A stretch of 64,000 nucleotides of DNA from Candidatus Saccharicenans sp. (lineage in GTDB: Bacteria; Acidobacteriota; Aminicenantia; Aminicenantales; Saccharicenantaceae): positions 210,677 to 274,676 of the forward strand of contig JASEIU010000001.1 of assembly GCA_030017715.1 (NCBI GenBank). Direction: 5' to 3'. Under the pieces are notes generated by a model. It ran no database searches. It had not been told where the DNA came from and worked only from the letters and a program-made list of their open reading frames with translations. This document shows, piece after piece, positions 34,502-44,384 of this stretch (positions are counted from its first letter, which is position 1; the number at the start of each line of letters is the position of its first letter). The position numbers and the translations under genes were made by a program.

Positions 34502-35095
34502 GTGGAAGACGAAAAAATAGTGGCCTGGTTCCTGGACACCGGGGACGAGGCCGCTTTTGCCCTCCTGGTCGAGCGTTATCAGGACAAGGTTTTCTGTCTG
34601 GCCTGTTCAGTCCTGGGGCCATTTTCAGAAGTCAATGCTGAGGATGTTTGCCAGGAAATTTTTATAAAGTTATATAAAAAAATGCGTCTTTTTTCAGGAA
34701 AAAGCAGTTTCTGCACCTGGCTCTACCGGCTGGCGTACAATATGGCTCTGGACTGGAGGAGACGGAACAAGGTAAGAATTTCTGAAATGTCGGCTGCGGA
34801 CAGGGAAGCATTGATATCTGAAGGGAATGTAGACGATCCCCTGGAAAGTCTATTGAACCGGGAGAATAAGCTTTTTGTCGCCCAGGCTTTGGAGAAGCTG
34901 CCAGAGCTCTACAGGACCATTGTCTACCTGCACTACTGGCTGGAAACTCCTGTGGAAGAAATGGCTGAAGAGCTGAACCTGCCGGAAGGCACGGTCAAAT
35001 CTTATCTTTATCGGGCGAGGCAATACTTGAGAAAAATAATGGAACTGGAACTCGCCAGAGTCCAGAGAATGGCGGGTGAAGGGGAAAGGGGATGA
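34502..35095 (+). CDS. ECF-type RNA polymerase sigma factor
   Basis: About 197 residues from a GTG at 34502, 14 bp after the preceding stop. Region 2 reads ALLVERYQDKVFCLACSVL ... DVCQEIFIKLYKKM ... FCTWLYRLAYNMALDWRRR. Region 4 reads LPELYRTIVYLHYWL ... MAEELNLPEGTVKSYLYRAR, with the helix-turn-helix at its end. The frame extends upstream, but that part overlaps the membrane-protein gene and has no family similarity. The regulated genes are unknown; its position suggests control by the adjacent membrane proteins. Confidence 0.85.
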   Translation: MEDEKIVAWFLDTGDEAAFALLVERYQDKVFCLACSVLGPFSEVNAEDVCQEIFIKLYKKMRLFSGKSSFCTWLYRLAYNMALDWRRRNKVRISEMSAADREALISEGNVDDPLESLLNRENKLFVAQALEKLPELYRTIVYLHYWLETPVEEMAEELNLPEGTVKSYLYRARQYLRKIMELELARVQRMAGEGERG

Positions 35096-35418
35096 CCATG
35101 AAAGAAGAAAGAGACAACATAGAGGTCATTTTAAAAAACACTCTTTCCACTATTCCGGCTCCCGAACTGAAGGCCGGCTTTGTTGAGCGGGTTATGCAAA
35201 GGATAAGAAAAGAAGAAAAGGCTCCAGTCAATTCTAAGTGGAGGGCTTTGATTCAAGTGACGGTATACTGGATTGCGGTGTTGATTCTTTCGCTCTGTCT
35301 GCTCATCGGGATTGAAATGAATGAGTTGTACTTGATTATTGTCTTTTTAGTTACTCCATGTCTGTTTCTCGGGTATGGATTATTTTCGCGGGTTTTGAAA
35401 TTCCGCAGGTTATTTTAA
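35092..35418 (+). CDS. Putative anti-sigma factor, two membrane helices
   Basis: A 108-residue protein overlapping the sigma gene by four bases. A soluble N-terminus of about 50 residues (LSTIPAPELKAGFVERVMQRI) is followed by two hydrophobic segments (about 53-72 and 77-96). Size, coupling to the ECF gene and topology suggest an anti-sigma factor, although no zinc-binding HxxxCxxC motif is present. Confidence 0.55.
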   Translation: MTMKEERDNIEVILKNTLSTIPAPELKAGFVERVMQRIRKEEKAPVNSKWRALIQVTVYWIAVLILSLCLLIGIEMNELYLIIVFLVTPCLFLGYGLFSRVLKFRRLF

Positions 35419-35443
35419 TATCAGGGTCAGCTGTAAGAAAAAT

Positions 35444-35932
35444 AAAAAGGGGGACACAATATCAAAATAAAAAGGGGGACACAATATCCATTTCCCAATT
35501 TCTCTGTCGGATTTTATGACTCAGGCCCCTTCGCAAAAACAGAGTGACAGATTGACACAATATCTACTTCCTGATTTGTCTGTTTGATTGCCTGGCTCTG
35601 GATACTTAAGAAACAGATACTGGCAACCGATTGAAAATTCATAAGTTAAGAGCTTGTAGTTTCCTGGAGACCAGGCGGTCAGGAAGCAAACGAGAAATAC
35701 ATAAGACGAGCCTTCGCGGTGGCCTGCTTCGTTAAAACAAATCAAGAGCTTTTCGCGGCTATTTATCGAGTGACAGGGCCGGGCGCAGGCAACAAATCAG
35801 GAAACAAAAATCCGGACACGGGGCGGACATCCCGGTTTTCGAGTCTTGGAATATAAGTTCGCCTGTCGGCGTTTTCGAGCTTTAATGCCTTACGAGCAAA
35901 AATTGGGGAATTAGTATTGTGTCCCCCGTTTT
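35444..35932. repeat. MITE-like repeat, copy 2, with a duplicated left end
   Basis: Closely similar to copy 1 over its whole length; the right end is ATTGTGTCCCCCGTTTT. The left end AAAAAGGGGGACACAATATC appears twice in tandem, about 25 bp apart (35445 and 35470), which suggests a nested insertion or slippage. Confidence 0.75.
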
Positions 35933-35958
35933 AGAGGCTGACCGGCTAATAATTAGAA

Positions 35959-36732
35959 TCAAGCAGGTTTTTCAGCGATCACCAGCATCTCATAATCTTC
36001 TGTCGTCAGCTTGTGTTCCCGCGAGAAAGCCCCGAGCTTTGCTCCGAAGATGTCAATTCTGGAGTAGCCGAGCGATTTTAGCAGCCAGGTTATTTCGCTC
36101 GGGACATAGTATCTTTCGTTTGTTTCCAGCTCTATCGGCTGCCCGTCATCGCCTTCCAGCACCAGCTGGCTGTGTTCTCTAAAAGTCATGAGATCGAAGC
36201 TGAACTTTTTGTAATCCTGTTTGTTTTCGCCCTGATTTGCTTGGATGAAATCATTGACAGAATGGAAAAGCGGAAAAAGTCCATTAAGACAGGTAAAAAT
36301 GAATTTGCCCCTGGGCTTCAGGGCCGCTGTCACGCTCTTCAGAATTTCATAATTCATCTCGTCGGTTTCCATCAGTGAGAAACCTCCTTCGCACAGCATA
36401 ATCGCCGCATCAAAAAGATTCTTGAAAGGAAGATTTCGAGCATCAGCCTGGAGAAAGTCAACTTGGACTCCGGCTTCCATGGCCTTCTCCCGCGCTCTTT
36501 GAAGCATTGCCTCGGAAATATCGATTCCGGTCACTGAATAACCGCGCCTGGCCAGCTCAATCGCATGACGACCTGTGCCGCAGCCCACATCCAGAATTTT
36601 TAGATTCTTATCAAAGTTAATTTCTTTTTCTATGAAATGGCATTCGCCCGCTGTCCCCCTGGTAAATGATTCCTGGTCATATTTAAGGGCATAATTTTCA
36701 AACAGCTTTTCATACCACGGTTTTTTGCTCAC
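35959..36732 (-). CDS. Class I SAM-dependent methyltransferase
   Basis: A 257-residue protein. Motif I ILDVGCGTGRHAIELARRG binds S-adenosylmethionine, followed by VTGIDISEAMLQRAREKA, QADARNLPF and a C-terminal beta-sheet segment. The subfamily is a generic methyltransferase; the substrate cannot be told. It is transcribed alone on the minus strand, its 3' end abutting a MITE-like repeat. Confidence 0.85.
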   Translation of the reverse strand: MSKKPWYEKLFENYALKYDQESFTRGTAGECHFIEKEINFDKNLKILDVGCGTGRHAIELARRGYSVTGIDISEAMLQRAREKAMEAGVQVDFLQADARNLPFKNLFDAAIMLCEGGFSLMETDEMNYEILKSVTAALKPRGKFIFTCLNGLFPLFHSVNDFIQANQGENKQDYKKFSFDLMTFREHSQLVLEGDDGQPIELETNERYYVPSEITWLLKSLGYSRIDIFGAKLGAFSREHKLTTEDYEMLVIAEKPA

Positions 36733-36949
36733 CTGAATACCTCTCTTCCCGATTAAAACAGAATCTTACTTCCTGATTTTTCCCCTTCACAGAGAAATTC
36801 TTGACCGGGGATGGCAAGTTTATCTTACAAGATCGTTACACATACAAACTCAATTTTATTTTCGTATCGGTGGCAACCATTTTATTATAACAGAAATGGA
36901 GAAGGAATAAGGTCTGAAAATATGGGCGCTTATTTTTATGGTCTGGCCA

Positions 36950-37110
36950 GGGAAGAAAAGCTTTTTCCGGATTTTTCGAATTTCCGAAAATATCAATCGG
37001 CCAGCCCGGGTTTTCAATTTTCCGAAAATACAAATCGGCCTGTCGGCGTTTTCGAGCTTTAATGCCTTACGAGCAAAAATTGGGGAATTAGTATTGTGTC
37101 CCCCGTTTTA
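36950..37110. repeat. Right-end fragment of the MITE-like repeat, copy 3
   Basis: Contains the near-repeats TTTCCGAAAATATCAATCGG and TTTTCCGAAAATACAAATCGG, then GAGCAAAAATTGGGGAATTA and the terminal TATTGTGTCCCCCGTTTT, as in the right parts of copies 1 and 2. The left end is not recognisable. The flanks (36733-36949 and 37111-37261) show no gene. Confidence 0.65.
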
Positions 37111-37261
37111 GGGAAGTTTTTCTTTGAAAAAGTGCGGCCAGTTAAATAATATAAAGGGGGCAGGCTTAATCAATGGTGAAGCTCAAAGTGAAGGAGCTTT
37201 CTCAACCCAATAGAGCGTAATCAAAACTTATTGAGATTTATATAAATAAAAGGAGAGGGCC

Positions 37262-38434
37262 ATGATCGAAGGACAGGAATCCCTTGGTAAGGTTACTCAG
37301 TTAAAATACGCCATGGTTGGCGGTGGAGTCGGCGCCTTTATCGGCGATGTTCACCGCAAGGCCATAGCGATGGATGGCAAAGCCCGCCTGGTGGCTGGCT
37401 GTTTTTCTCAGAGTTATGAAAACACGCTTAAGACAGGCGAGCTGCTTGGACTTGATAAGGGCCGGCTTTATCGCACTTATGAAGAAATGCTCAGGGCTGA
37501 AGCCGGCCATCTGGACCGTCCGGATTTTATAGTCATCGTTACCCCGAACGATACCCATTATCCGATTGCCCGACTGGCGCTGGAGCTGGGTTTTGCGGTT
37601 GTCTGCGATAAGCCGCTGGCCACCAGTAGCCGTCTGGCGCAGGACCTGGCCGATCTCGCCCGTCAGAAAGACCTGCTATTCTGCGTCACCTACACCTACT
37701 CCGGCTTTCCGATCATCAAACATCTACGCCATCTGATCAGGAGCGGCGAGCTCGGCGATATCCGCTTTGTCGCCGGGGAATACCCGCAGGAATGGCTGGC
37801 CACCCTGCTGGAAAAGACCGGCCAGAAGCAGGCGGCCTGGCGCACCGACCCGGCCCGGGCCGGCATCTCCAACTGCGTCGGCGATATCGGCTCTCACATC
37901 GAGCATATGGTTTCATATCTTACCGGTCTCGAAATCGAGTCGCTACTGGCCAGGCTTGACCACTTCGGCGAGGGACGTCCGCTCGACGACAATGCTTCCA
38001 TCATGGTCAACTTCAAAGGCCGAGCCCGCGGTCTTTACTGGAGCTCGCAGATTGCCATCGGTCATGATAACGGTTTCCGGGTGAGAATCTACGGAACAAA
38101 GGGAGCGGTCGAATGGTACCAGGAAGACCCGAACCACGCGAAGATTGCTTATCTCGACCGACCGGTGGCTTATCTCTCCCGCGGCCGCGACCCGATGAGT
38201 CCGAGAGCCCAGGCTCTCTCGCGTATTCCCTCAGGACATAATGAAGGTTATTTTGAAGCCTTCGCCAACATCTATTCGACCTTCATTGGCGCTCTTGACA
38301 AAAAGCTGCGGGGAGAGCCCCTGACGGAAGACGACCTGGATTTCCCGAATACTGAGGAAGGAGTCCGCGGTGTGCGCTTCATCGAAAAGTGCGTCGAGAG
38401 CTCGGAGAAAGGTTCGGTCTGGGTGAATTTTTGA
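37262..38434 (+). CDS. Gfo/Idh/MocA family oxidoreductase (cytoplasmic)
   Basis: A 390-residue protein. It has the Rossmann nucleotide-binding loop (YAMVGGGVGAFIGDVHRKAI), then DFIVIVTPNDTHYPIARLAL, VVCDKPLATSS with the family lysine in CDKP, and GDIGSHIEHMV in the C-terminal domain. There is no signal peptide, so it acts in the cytoplasm, unlike the two Tat-borne family members in this window. A strong ribosome site AAAGGAGAGG is present. A sugar-isomerase-like gene follows after 52 bp, so the pair probably oxidises and rearranges a sugar or inositol derivative. Confidence 0.87.
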   Translation: MIEGQESLGKVTQLKYAMVGGGVGAFIGDVHRKAIAMDGKARLVAGCFSQSYENTLKTGELLGLDKGRLYRTYEEMLRAEAGHLDRPDFIVIVTPNDTHYPIARLALELGFAVVCDKPLATSSRLAQDLADLARQKDLLFCVTYTYSGFPIIKHLRHLIRSGELGDIRFVAGEYPQEWLATLLEKTGQKQAAWRTDPARAGISNCVGDIGSHIEHMVSYLTGLEIESLLARLDHFGEGRPLDDNASIMVNFKGRARGLYWSSQIAIGHDNGFRVRIYGTKGAVEWYQEDPNHAKIAYLDRPVAYLSRGRDPMSPRAQALSRIPSGHNEGYFEAFANIYSTFIGALDKKLRGEPLTEDDLDFPNTEEGVRGVRFIEKCVESSEKGSVWVNF

Positions 38435-38486
38435 GCGGGAAGTTAATATTGATTGATTAAGAATATCGATTAAAAAGGAGGTTACC

Positions 38487-39476
38487 ATGGCAAGACCAGT
38501 TACGCTGTTTACCGGGCAGTGGGCCGACCTTCCGTTTGAAGTTTTGTGTCAGAAAGTTAGCTCCTGGGGTTACGACGGTCTGGAAATCGCCTGCTGGGGC
38601 GACCATATGGAGGTCAGAAAGGCCTCCGAAGACCCATCTTCCGTTCAGAAAAAACTGGAAACTCTCGCCAGCTACAACCTTAAATGCTGGGCTCTCGGAG
38701 CTCATCTGGCCGGACAGTGCGTTGGGGACCTTTACGACTCGCGCCTTGACACCTTCGCCCCCGAGGAAGTCAAAGGAAAACCGTCAGAGCTTCGAGCCTG
38801 GGCTATCGAAGAGATGAAGCTCACCGCCCGCGCTGCTAAAAACCTCGGCTGTTATGTGGTCAACGGGTTTATGGGTTCTCCCATCTGGAAATTCTGGTAT
38901 TCCTTTCCGCCGACTCCAGAAGAGATGGTGGAGAAGGGTTTTCGGCAGATCAAGGAGCTCTGGACGCCCATCTTAGACGAATTTGACCGCTGCGGAGTTA
39001 AGTTTGCCCTTGAAGTCCACCCGACGGAGATTGCCTTCGACATTCATACGGCCAAAAGGCTTCTTGAAGTGTTTGAATACCGGCCGACCTTGGGCTTCAA
39101 CTTTGACCCGAGTCATCTGCTGTGGCAGGGAATGACGCCGCATCTTTTTATCCGGGAGTTTCCCGACCGGATCTTCCATGTCCATATGAAGGACGTGGCG
39201 GTGACCCTCGACGGCAAAGCCTCGCTACTCGGTTCACACCTGCCTTTTGGCGACCTCAGACGGGGCTGGAATTTCCGCTCGCTCGGTCATGGCGATGTCG
39301 ATTTTGAATCGATCATCCGGGAACTGAATGCCATCGGCTACAACGGTCCACTCTCAGTCGAATGGGAAGATAACGGGATGGACCGGGAGTATGGCGCCCG
39401 TGAAGCCCTGGAATTTGTTCGCAACCACGACTTCAAACCTTCGACTGACGCTTTTGACAGCCATATGAAGAAGTAA
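38487..39476 (+). CDS. Sugar phosphate isomerase/epimerase-like TIM barrel
   Basis: A 329-residue protein of the AP-endonuclease-2/xylose-isomerase-like fold. GYDGLEIACWGDHMEV near the start, VKFALEVHPTEIAFD, TLGFNFDPSHLLWQG, RIFHVHMKDV and YNGPLSVEWEDNGMD supply the metal-binding Glu/Asp/His residues of this family. A ribosome site AAAAAGGAGG lies upstream. It is likely co-expressed with the Gfo/Idh/MocA gene before it; the substrate is unknown. Confidence 0.85.
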   Translation: MARPVTLFTGQWADLPFEVLCQKVSSWGYDGLEIACWGDHMEVRKASEDPSSVQKKLETLASYNLKCWALGAHLAGQCVGDLYDSRLDTFAPEEVKGKPSELRAWAIEEMKLTARAAKNLGCYVVNGFMGSPIWKFWYSFPPTPEEMVEKGFRQIKELWTPILDEFDRCGVKFALEVHPTEIAFDIHTAKRLLEVFEYRPTLGFNFDPSHLLWQGMTPHLFIREFPDRIFHVHMKDVAVTLDGKASLLGSHLPFGDLRRGWNFRSLGHGDVDFESIIRELNAIGYNGPLSVEWEDNGMDREYGAREALEFVRNHDFKPSTDAFDSHMKK

Positions 39477-39716
39477 ACCGATGCTCGCCTGAAATGATAA
39501 GCTGATTCCAGATAGAATAATAAATTATCAACTGCATAAGCCAGGATTGTCTTCTTAAACGAGGTTCTCAGGACTTTGCTGACTGCCAGGACTGAATATT
39601 GAATCCCTTTTGTTTTTATAGTAGAAATTTATGAAGAAAAATTAAATCTTCATTCTTAAGCCATTTTATAAGAAAATATATGAGCCGCCTGAGAGCTGAA
39701 ATTGGAAGAGAAAGAA

Positions 39717-41117
39717 ATGGTTGAAAAAAAGGAACAAAGGTTTCAAAAAGACATGACTCATGAAGGGGCGGGAGTTTCCCGCCGGGATTTTCTGAAGGTC
39801 ACGGCCGCAGCCGGCCTCACTGCAGCCACCGGCAAGCTGTTCGGCAGGCCGCTCCTCATCAGCGATGCGGGCCAGGGCAAAGCGGTTATGCCCTCTGACG
39901 AACTGCGTATTGCCCTGATCGGAGCCGGCGAGCAGGGAAGGATTCTTCTCGACTGCTGCCTGAAAATCCCAGGAATAAAAATCGCCGCCATCTGCGACAT
40001 CTGGGAGTACAGCCGGACCTATGCTTCGGGCTATGTCCGCAAATACGGCCAGAACCCGAATGTCTATGAAGATTACCGCGATCTGCTCAACAGCGAGAAA
40101 GACCTGGATGCGGTGATCGTGGCCACTCCCGACTGGGTGCACGCCGAGCACACCAACGCCTGTCTCAACCATGGCCTTCACGTTTATTGCGAGAAGGAAA
40201 TGTCGAACAACCTGGAAAAAGCCAGGTCGATGGTGGAAACAGCTCGCCGGACAAAGAAGCTTCTGCAAATCGGCCACCAGCGCCGTTCCAATCCCCGCTA
40301 TATCCATGCTATTGAAAAGCTGATAAAAGACCGCCGGCTTCTCGGGCGGGTGATGATTGCTTTTGCCCAGTGGAACCGGGCTAAAGCCGATATGCTCGGC
40401 TGGCCGAAAAAATTCACCATCGACCCGCAAACGCTTCACAAATACGGCTACGGTTCGATGGAAGAGTTCCGCAACTGGCGCTGGTTCAAAAAATACGGCG
40501 GCGGACCGATCGTCGACCTGGGCTCTCATCAGATTGACCTTTTTAGCTGGGTTTTCAGGAACAATCCAAAAACCGCGATGGCTTCCGGCGGGGTGGATTA
40601 TTACCAGAACCGGGATTGGTACGACAATGTTATGGTCATCTATGAATTTGACTCACCCGAAGGCGTGGCCAGAGCTTTCTACCAGGTTCAGACCACCACT
40701 TCCCACGGCGGTTTTTATGAAACCTTTATGGGTGAGAATGGCTCCCTGGTCATCTCTGAAGTGGCGCAGAAAGGCAACTGGGCTTACCGGGAAGCCCACG
40801 CTCCCGACTGGGAACCGCTGGTGCGGGAAGGATTGATTCTCTCGGAGGCGCCGCCCATCCAGAAAGTGGAAACCAGAAACGTGTTTGTCGATGTCCGGGT
40901 GACGGCCGAAGCTGGACGCTGGCCTCTTCCGGTGGAGTTAGCGAAACCGGCCCACCAGCCGCATCTCGAGAATTTTTTTGAAGCCATCCGCCTCGGCGTT
41001 CCGTTGAACTGTCCGGCCGAGCTGGCTTATGAAACTGCGGTGGCCGTGCTTAAGGTAAACGAGGCGGTCAGGACGAAGAGCCTGCTCCGGTTCAGGCCGG
41101 AAGAGTTTAAGGCCTGA
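39717..41117 (+). CDS. Tat-exported Gfo/Idh/MocA oxidoreductase linked to cytochrome genes
   Basis: A 466-residue protein from ATG 39717, preceded by GGAAGAG. The Tat signal VSRRDFLKVTAAAGLTAATG implies periplasmic export. The Rossmann part ALIGAGEQGRILLDCC, VIVATPDWVHAEH and YCEKEMSNN is followed by the C-terminal domain (GGPIVDLGSHQIDLFSW). Exported family members oxidise sugars with tightly bound cofactor or with redox partners. The two genes downstream encode a heptahaem cytochrome and a cytochrome b-like protein, which suggests electrons leave this enzyme into a respiratory chain. That link is inference from gene order. Confidence 0.85.
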   Translation: MVEKKEQRFQKDMTHEGAGVSRRDFLKVTAAAGLTAATGKLFGRPLLISDAGQGKAVMPSDELRIALIGAGEQGRILLDCCLKIPGIKIAAICDIWEYSRTYASGYVRKYGQNPNVYEDYRDLLNSEKDLDAVIVATPDWVHAEHTNACLNHGLHVYCEKEMSNNLEKARSMVETARRTKKLLQIGHQRRSNPRYIHAIEKLIKDRRLLGRVMIAFAQWNRAKADMLGWPKKFTIDPQTLHKYGYGSMEEFRNWRWFKKYGGGPIVDLGSHQIDLFSWVFRNNPKTAMASGGVDYYQNRDWYDNVMVIYEFDSPEGVARAFYQVQTTTSHGGFYETFMGENGSLVISEVAQKGNWAYREAHAPDWEPLVREGLILSEAPPIQKVETRNVFVDVRVTAEAGRWPLPVELAKPAHQPHLENFFEAIRLGVPLNCPAELAYETAVAVLKVNEAVRTKSLLRFRPEEFKA

Positions 41118-41213
41118 GGCGGTAGCTTGAGGAAAGACAGAATTGACCTCAAAACTTCTGAGAGGGCCGAAGGAGCTGGAAATAGGGACCGGGCGAGACG
41201 GGCAGCGAGCAGG

Positions 41214-43691
41214 ATGAAAAAATTAGAAGGCGATTCAGGAAATAAAATGAAGGTTCAGCCGGAGAGAAAAGAAAATTGCCTGAAGGTCAGGTGGAAGAAG
41301 GCTTTTCAGATAGCGCTTCTGACTTTAAGCCTTACCATTTTCATATTTGCCGTGCTATCGATTTCCAGGCGGCTGGAGGCAAAGAATCAGTCCGGACAGG
41401 CTGAGGTCATAAAGCTCCGGGCGGTAGAAAAGAAAGAATGGTCGGGAAGCCAGCTTTCGCCGCTGCACCGAATTCCTCTCAATGATGAACTGAATCAGAA
41501 AATTGTTCCGGCCGCTCCCGACGGCCTGCCGTTTTCCAGCCGCTATTCCTGCGAACCCTGCCACAGCTATTCGGCCCTCAGTCAGGGAACCCATTTCAAC
41601 CTCAAGCAGAGACCGGCGGTTGACCGTCGCGCCGAGCCCTGGTTTTTAGTGGATGACAAAACCGGGGTTCAGCTTCCGGTTTCCTTTCAGAAATATCCCG
41701 GCTTCTGGTCTCCCGAGCAACTCGGCCTCAGCGACTGGAAGTTTGTCACCCTGTTCGGTCGTCATCTGAGCGGCGGCGGGCCGGGAGAACCTCAGGATGA
41801 ATTCCAGACGCCGGATTCGCGATGGACAGTCTCCGGCAAACTTGAAATAAACTGCCTCGGCTGTCATCACCGTTCGCCGCTTCAGGATCATTCTGAATGG
41901 GTAAAACAGGTGATGCGGGAGAATTTCCGCTGGGCGGCCACGGCAGCTTCCGGGCTGGGCGAGGTGGTGGGAATGGCTTCACGGTTGCCGTCAACCTGGA
42001 CTGTTGCCGACGGTCCGAATCCCGACGACCATGAATGGGCAGTGGTGCCTCAGGTTAAGTATAACCTGAATCTTTTTGACAGCAAGAATAACGCTCTGCT
42101 TGACCTGTCGCGACCGGAAAACGAACGCTGTCTGGCCTGTCATTCAATAAGTCCGAGAAAGGCAAATTCAAGAGCGGAGCTGGAGCGCGATGTTCACCTG
42201 GCGGCCGGGCTCAGATGCGTCGACTGCCACCGCAACGACCTGAGCCATGAGATGGTCAGGGGTTTTGAGGGCGAAAGGCTCGCTCGTTCGTCCCTGAAAT
42301 CCTACGATTACACCTGCGCCGGCTGCCATCTCGGTCAGAAGCCGGAAAAAGGCGGGTTCGGCTGGACGGGAAAACTCGGGGCTCCGAGACCGGCCCATAA
42401 GGGCATTCCAAAGGTTCATTTCGAACGCCTGTCCTGCACGGTCTGCCATTCGGGTTTGCTTCCCGAGAAAGAACCGCAGGAAGTTTACACCGCCCGGGCC
42501 AACCGGCTGGGAATATTCGGCAAGGCCATCTGGACTTCCGAATATCCCTTGCTCTACGAACCGGTTTATGTTCGTGAGGCTGACCGGAAAATCTATCCGG
42601 AGAGAATAATGTGGCCGGCTTTCTGGGCGGAGAAAAAAGGAAAAGAGCTCATTCCGCTCGACAGCGAAGAAGTTTTCAGGGTGGCGCCCGAAGCCTTCTC
42701 TCTGAAACAGGAGGTGGCCGCGCTGCTGAACGCTTTGCTGCCGCTGCGGGAGGGCGATTTTTATCCGGCAGCGTGTATTTCAGAATTTCTGTTTGAGCCT
42801 GATGCTAACGGCGGGCTTAAAGTCAGGCCTCTCAGGAAAGCTGTCTTTTCCGGAAAGGAGGCTCGACGACAAGTTCTGCTGGTTCAGGTGAGAGATTCCG
42901 AAGTTAAACCTCTGCTTCCTGTTTTTGACCCGGAGGAAGCGCCACCGGAAATTGAGGAGAAAATCCAGAGGACGCTGGAAAGTCTAAAGCCCCTGGCCGG
43001 CGGACGGCAACCGGTCTTTTTAATAAATAAATATGTGTACGGAATTGCTGAGGGTTATTTAGAGAAAAAAGAGAAAGAGGGAGAACCGGCGACCGAACCG
43101 GCCTTAGGATTCCTGGAAGGGGAAGATTTCCAGCCGCTTCTTTCATCATTCCAGGTGCGGAACCTGGCGCTTCTGGGCGACGGTCCGGAAACGCTGACGG
43201 AAGAGCAGGTTGAGCTGGCGCTAAAGAAAATTTCCGCCGCCAGTCCGGAAAAGGAATTCGCCTACATAGCCGGAGGATTTTTATTTACCCTGGAGAAGGG
43301 AGGCAGACTCCGGGCGAGCGAACATCCAGCCGCCCGGGCGATAACCTGGCCGCTCGGACACAACGTAAGACCGGCCCAGCAGGCGCTGGGGAAAAACGGC
43401 TGCACCGACTGTCACAGCCCGGGCTCAAAAATATTTTTCGGGAAGGTCGAGGCCGGCTCGCCGCTCAAGACTTTGCACCGGGAATCAAAACTCAGTTCTG
43501 ACTTAATGAAGACCGGCCCGCTGTTTCAATTTCTGTTCGGTTTGACGTTTCTTTTCCGTCCGGCTTTCAAGCTGGTTCTCGCCGGATGTGTTCTTCTGAT
43601 GGGCCTGATTCTTCTGGCGGTTGTTTTGAAGCTTACCGGGAGGACCGCCGGTCTTTCCGGAGAAGATTCCTCACCGCAGGGCAGGAGTTAA
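41214..43691 (+). CDS. Membrane-anchored heptahaem c-type cytochrome
   Basis: About 825 residues from ATG 41214; the frame extends to a TTG at 41127. A membrane anchor (ALLTLSLTIFIFAVLSI) comes first. Seven CxxCH motifs follow at about residues 113, 214, 306, 335, 368, 408 and 730 (CEPCH, CLGCH, CLACH, CVDCH, CAGCH, CTVCH, CTDCH), and a second membrane helix near the C-terminus (LAGCVLLMGLILLAVVL). Residues about 420-720 have no haem motif. It is probably a periplasmic electron carrier between the exported dehydrogenase upstream and the cytochrome b-like protein downstream. I do not recognise a named family. Confidence 0.8.
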   Translation: MKKLEGDSGNKMKVQPERKENCLKVRWKKAFQIALLTLSLTIFIFAVLSISRRLEAKNQSGQAEVIKLRAVEKKEWSGSQLSPLHRIPLNDELNQKIVPAAPDGLPFSSRYSCEPCHSYSALSQGTHFNLKQRPAVDRRAEPWFLVDDKTGVQLPVSFQKYPGFWSPEQLGLSDWKFVTLFGRHLSGGGPGEPQDEFQTPDSRWTVSGKLEINCLGCHHRSPLQDHSEWVKQVMRENFRWAATAASGLGEVVGMASRLPSTWTVADGPNPDDHEWAVVPQVKYNLNLFDSKNNALLDLSRPENERCLACHSISPRKANSRAELERDVHLAAGLRCVDCHRNDLSHEMVRGFEGERLARSSLKSYDYTCAGCHLGQKPEKGGFGWTGKLGAPRPAHKGIPKVHFERLSCTVCHSGLLPEKEPQEVYTARANRLGIFGKAIWTSEYPLLYEPVYVREADRKIYPERIMWPAFWAEKKGKELIPLDSEEVFRVAPEAFSLKQEVAALLNALLPLREGDFYPAACISEFLFEPDANGGLKVRPLRKAVFSGKEARRQVLLVQVRDSEVKPLLPVFDPEEAPPEIEEKIQRTLESLKPLAGGRQPVFLINKYVYGIAEGYLEKKEKEGEPATEPALGFLEGEDFQPLLSSFQVRNLALLGDGPETLTEEQVELALKKISAASPEKEFAYIAGGFLFTLEKGGRLRASEHPAARAITWPLGHNVRPAQQALGKNGCTDCHSPGSKIFFGKVEAGSPLKTLHRESKLSSDLMKTGPLFQFLFGLTFLFRPAFKLVLAGCVLLMGLILLAVVLKLTGRTAGLSGEDSSPQGRS

Positions 43692-43695
43692 TCCG

Positions 43696-44382
43696 ATGTT
43701 TTTCGGCGTAGCCAGCTTTCTCCTGATTATAGCGATAAGTCTCAGGATTACTTTCGGTCGGTATCTGAATCACCTCCCTGAAGAAAAAAGGCAGATTTGC
43801 CTGGAAAATTTTAAGTCTTACCTCCGGTGGATCGCCGGCTGGAAATTTTCTTTTTTGAAGCTCAGCCGCTGGGACAGAGCGATTGATTACTTTATAAAAT
43901 GGGGAAAGAAAAACTATTCCGGCTGGACTGTCTGGCTGTTTTATCTGATGTCGCTCTGCTACCTTTACCTGGCTTTGAGCGGAATGTTTTTTGCCTGGTT
44001 TGTTCCCCGGGGACTTTTCGGTTTTCCGCTTCTCCTGCATGTGGCCGCTGGTGCGCTTTTTGCCATCACCCTGACAGTAATTCTGTTTCTAAAGGCCAGG
44101 TATTATCTTCCGGAGCGGTTAAAGGCTTCATCCGGTTTATCCTCGGGTCCGGGATTCTGGTGTCCACTTCTTAAGAAGAGCCTGCCGCGGACTTACATTC
44201 AGGCGGTGGCTTTCTGGCTCTTTGCCCTGACTGGCTTTCTCCTGGCGGCCTCCACCCTCGGCTCGATGCTGCCCTATTTCAATTACCCCGCCCAGCTTTT
44301 TTTCTTCCATATCCACCGCTGGAGCGCCCTGGTTTCAGTGCTGTCTGCCATCCTGGGCCTGGAGGCAATGATTGTCGAATAA
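43696..44382 (+). CDS. Cytochrome b-like integral membrane protein
   Basis: A 228-residue protein with about five membrane helices. Histidines within helices (LLLHVAAGALF and FFFHIHRWSALVSVLSA) are placed as for b-haem ligands. It starts four bases after the heptahaem cytochrome gene with GGAG upstream, so the two are probably a complex connecting periplasmic cytochrome to the quinone pool. No exact family is recognised. Confidence 0.6.
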   Translation: MFFGVASFLLIIAISLRITFGRYLNHLPEEKRQICLENFKSYLRWIAGWKFSFLKLSRWDRAIDYFIKWGKKNYSGWTVWLFYLMSLCYLYLALSGMFFAWFVPRGLFGFPLLLHVAAGALFAITLTVILFLKARYYLPERLKASSGLSSGPGFWCPLLKKSLPRTYIQAVAFWLFALTGFLLAASTLGSMLPYFNYPAQLFFFHIHRWSALVSVLSAILGLEAMIVE

Positions 44383-44384
44383 GC

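Noticed and set aside
29136-35745. Similar small minus-strand frames (MICFNEAGHREG...) inside the MITE-like copies
   Set aside because: The two frames diverge in their C-terminal parts and lack ribosome sites; they reflect DNA similarity of the repeat, not a conserved protein.
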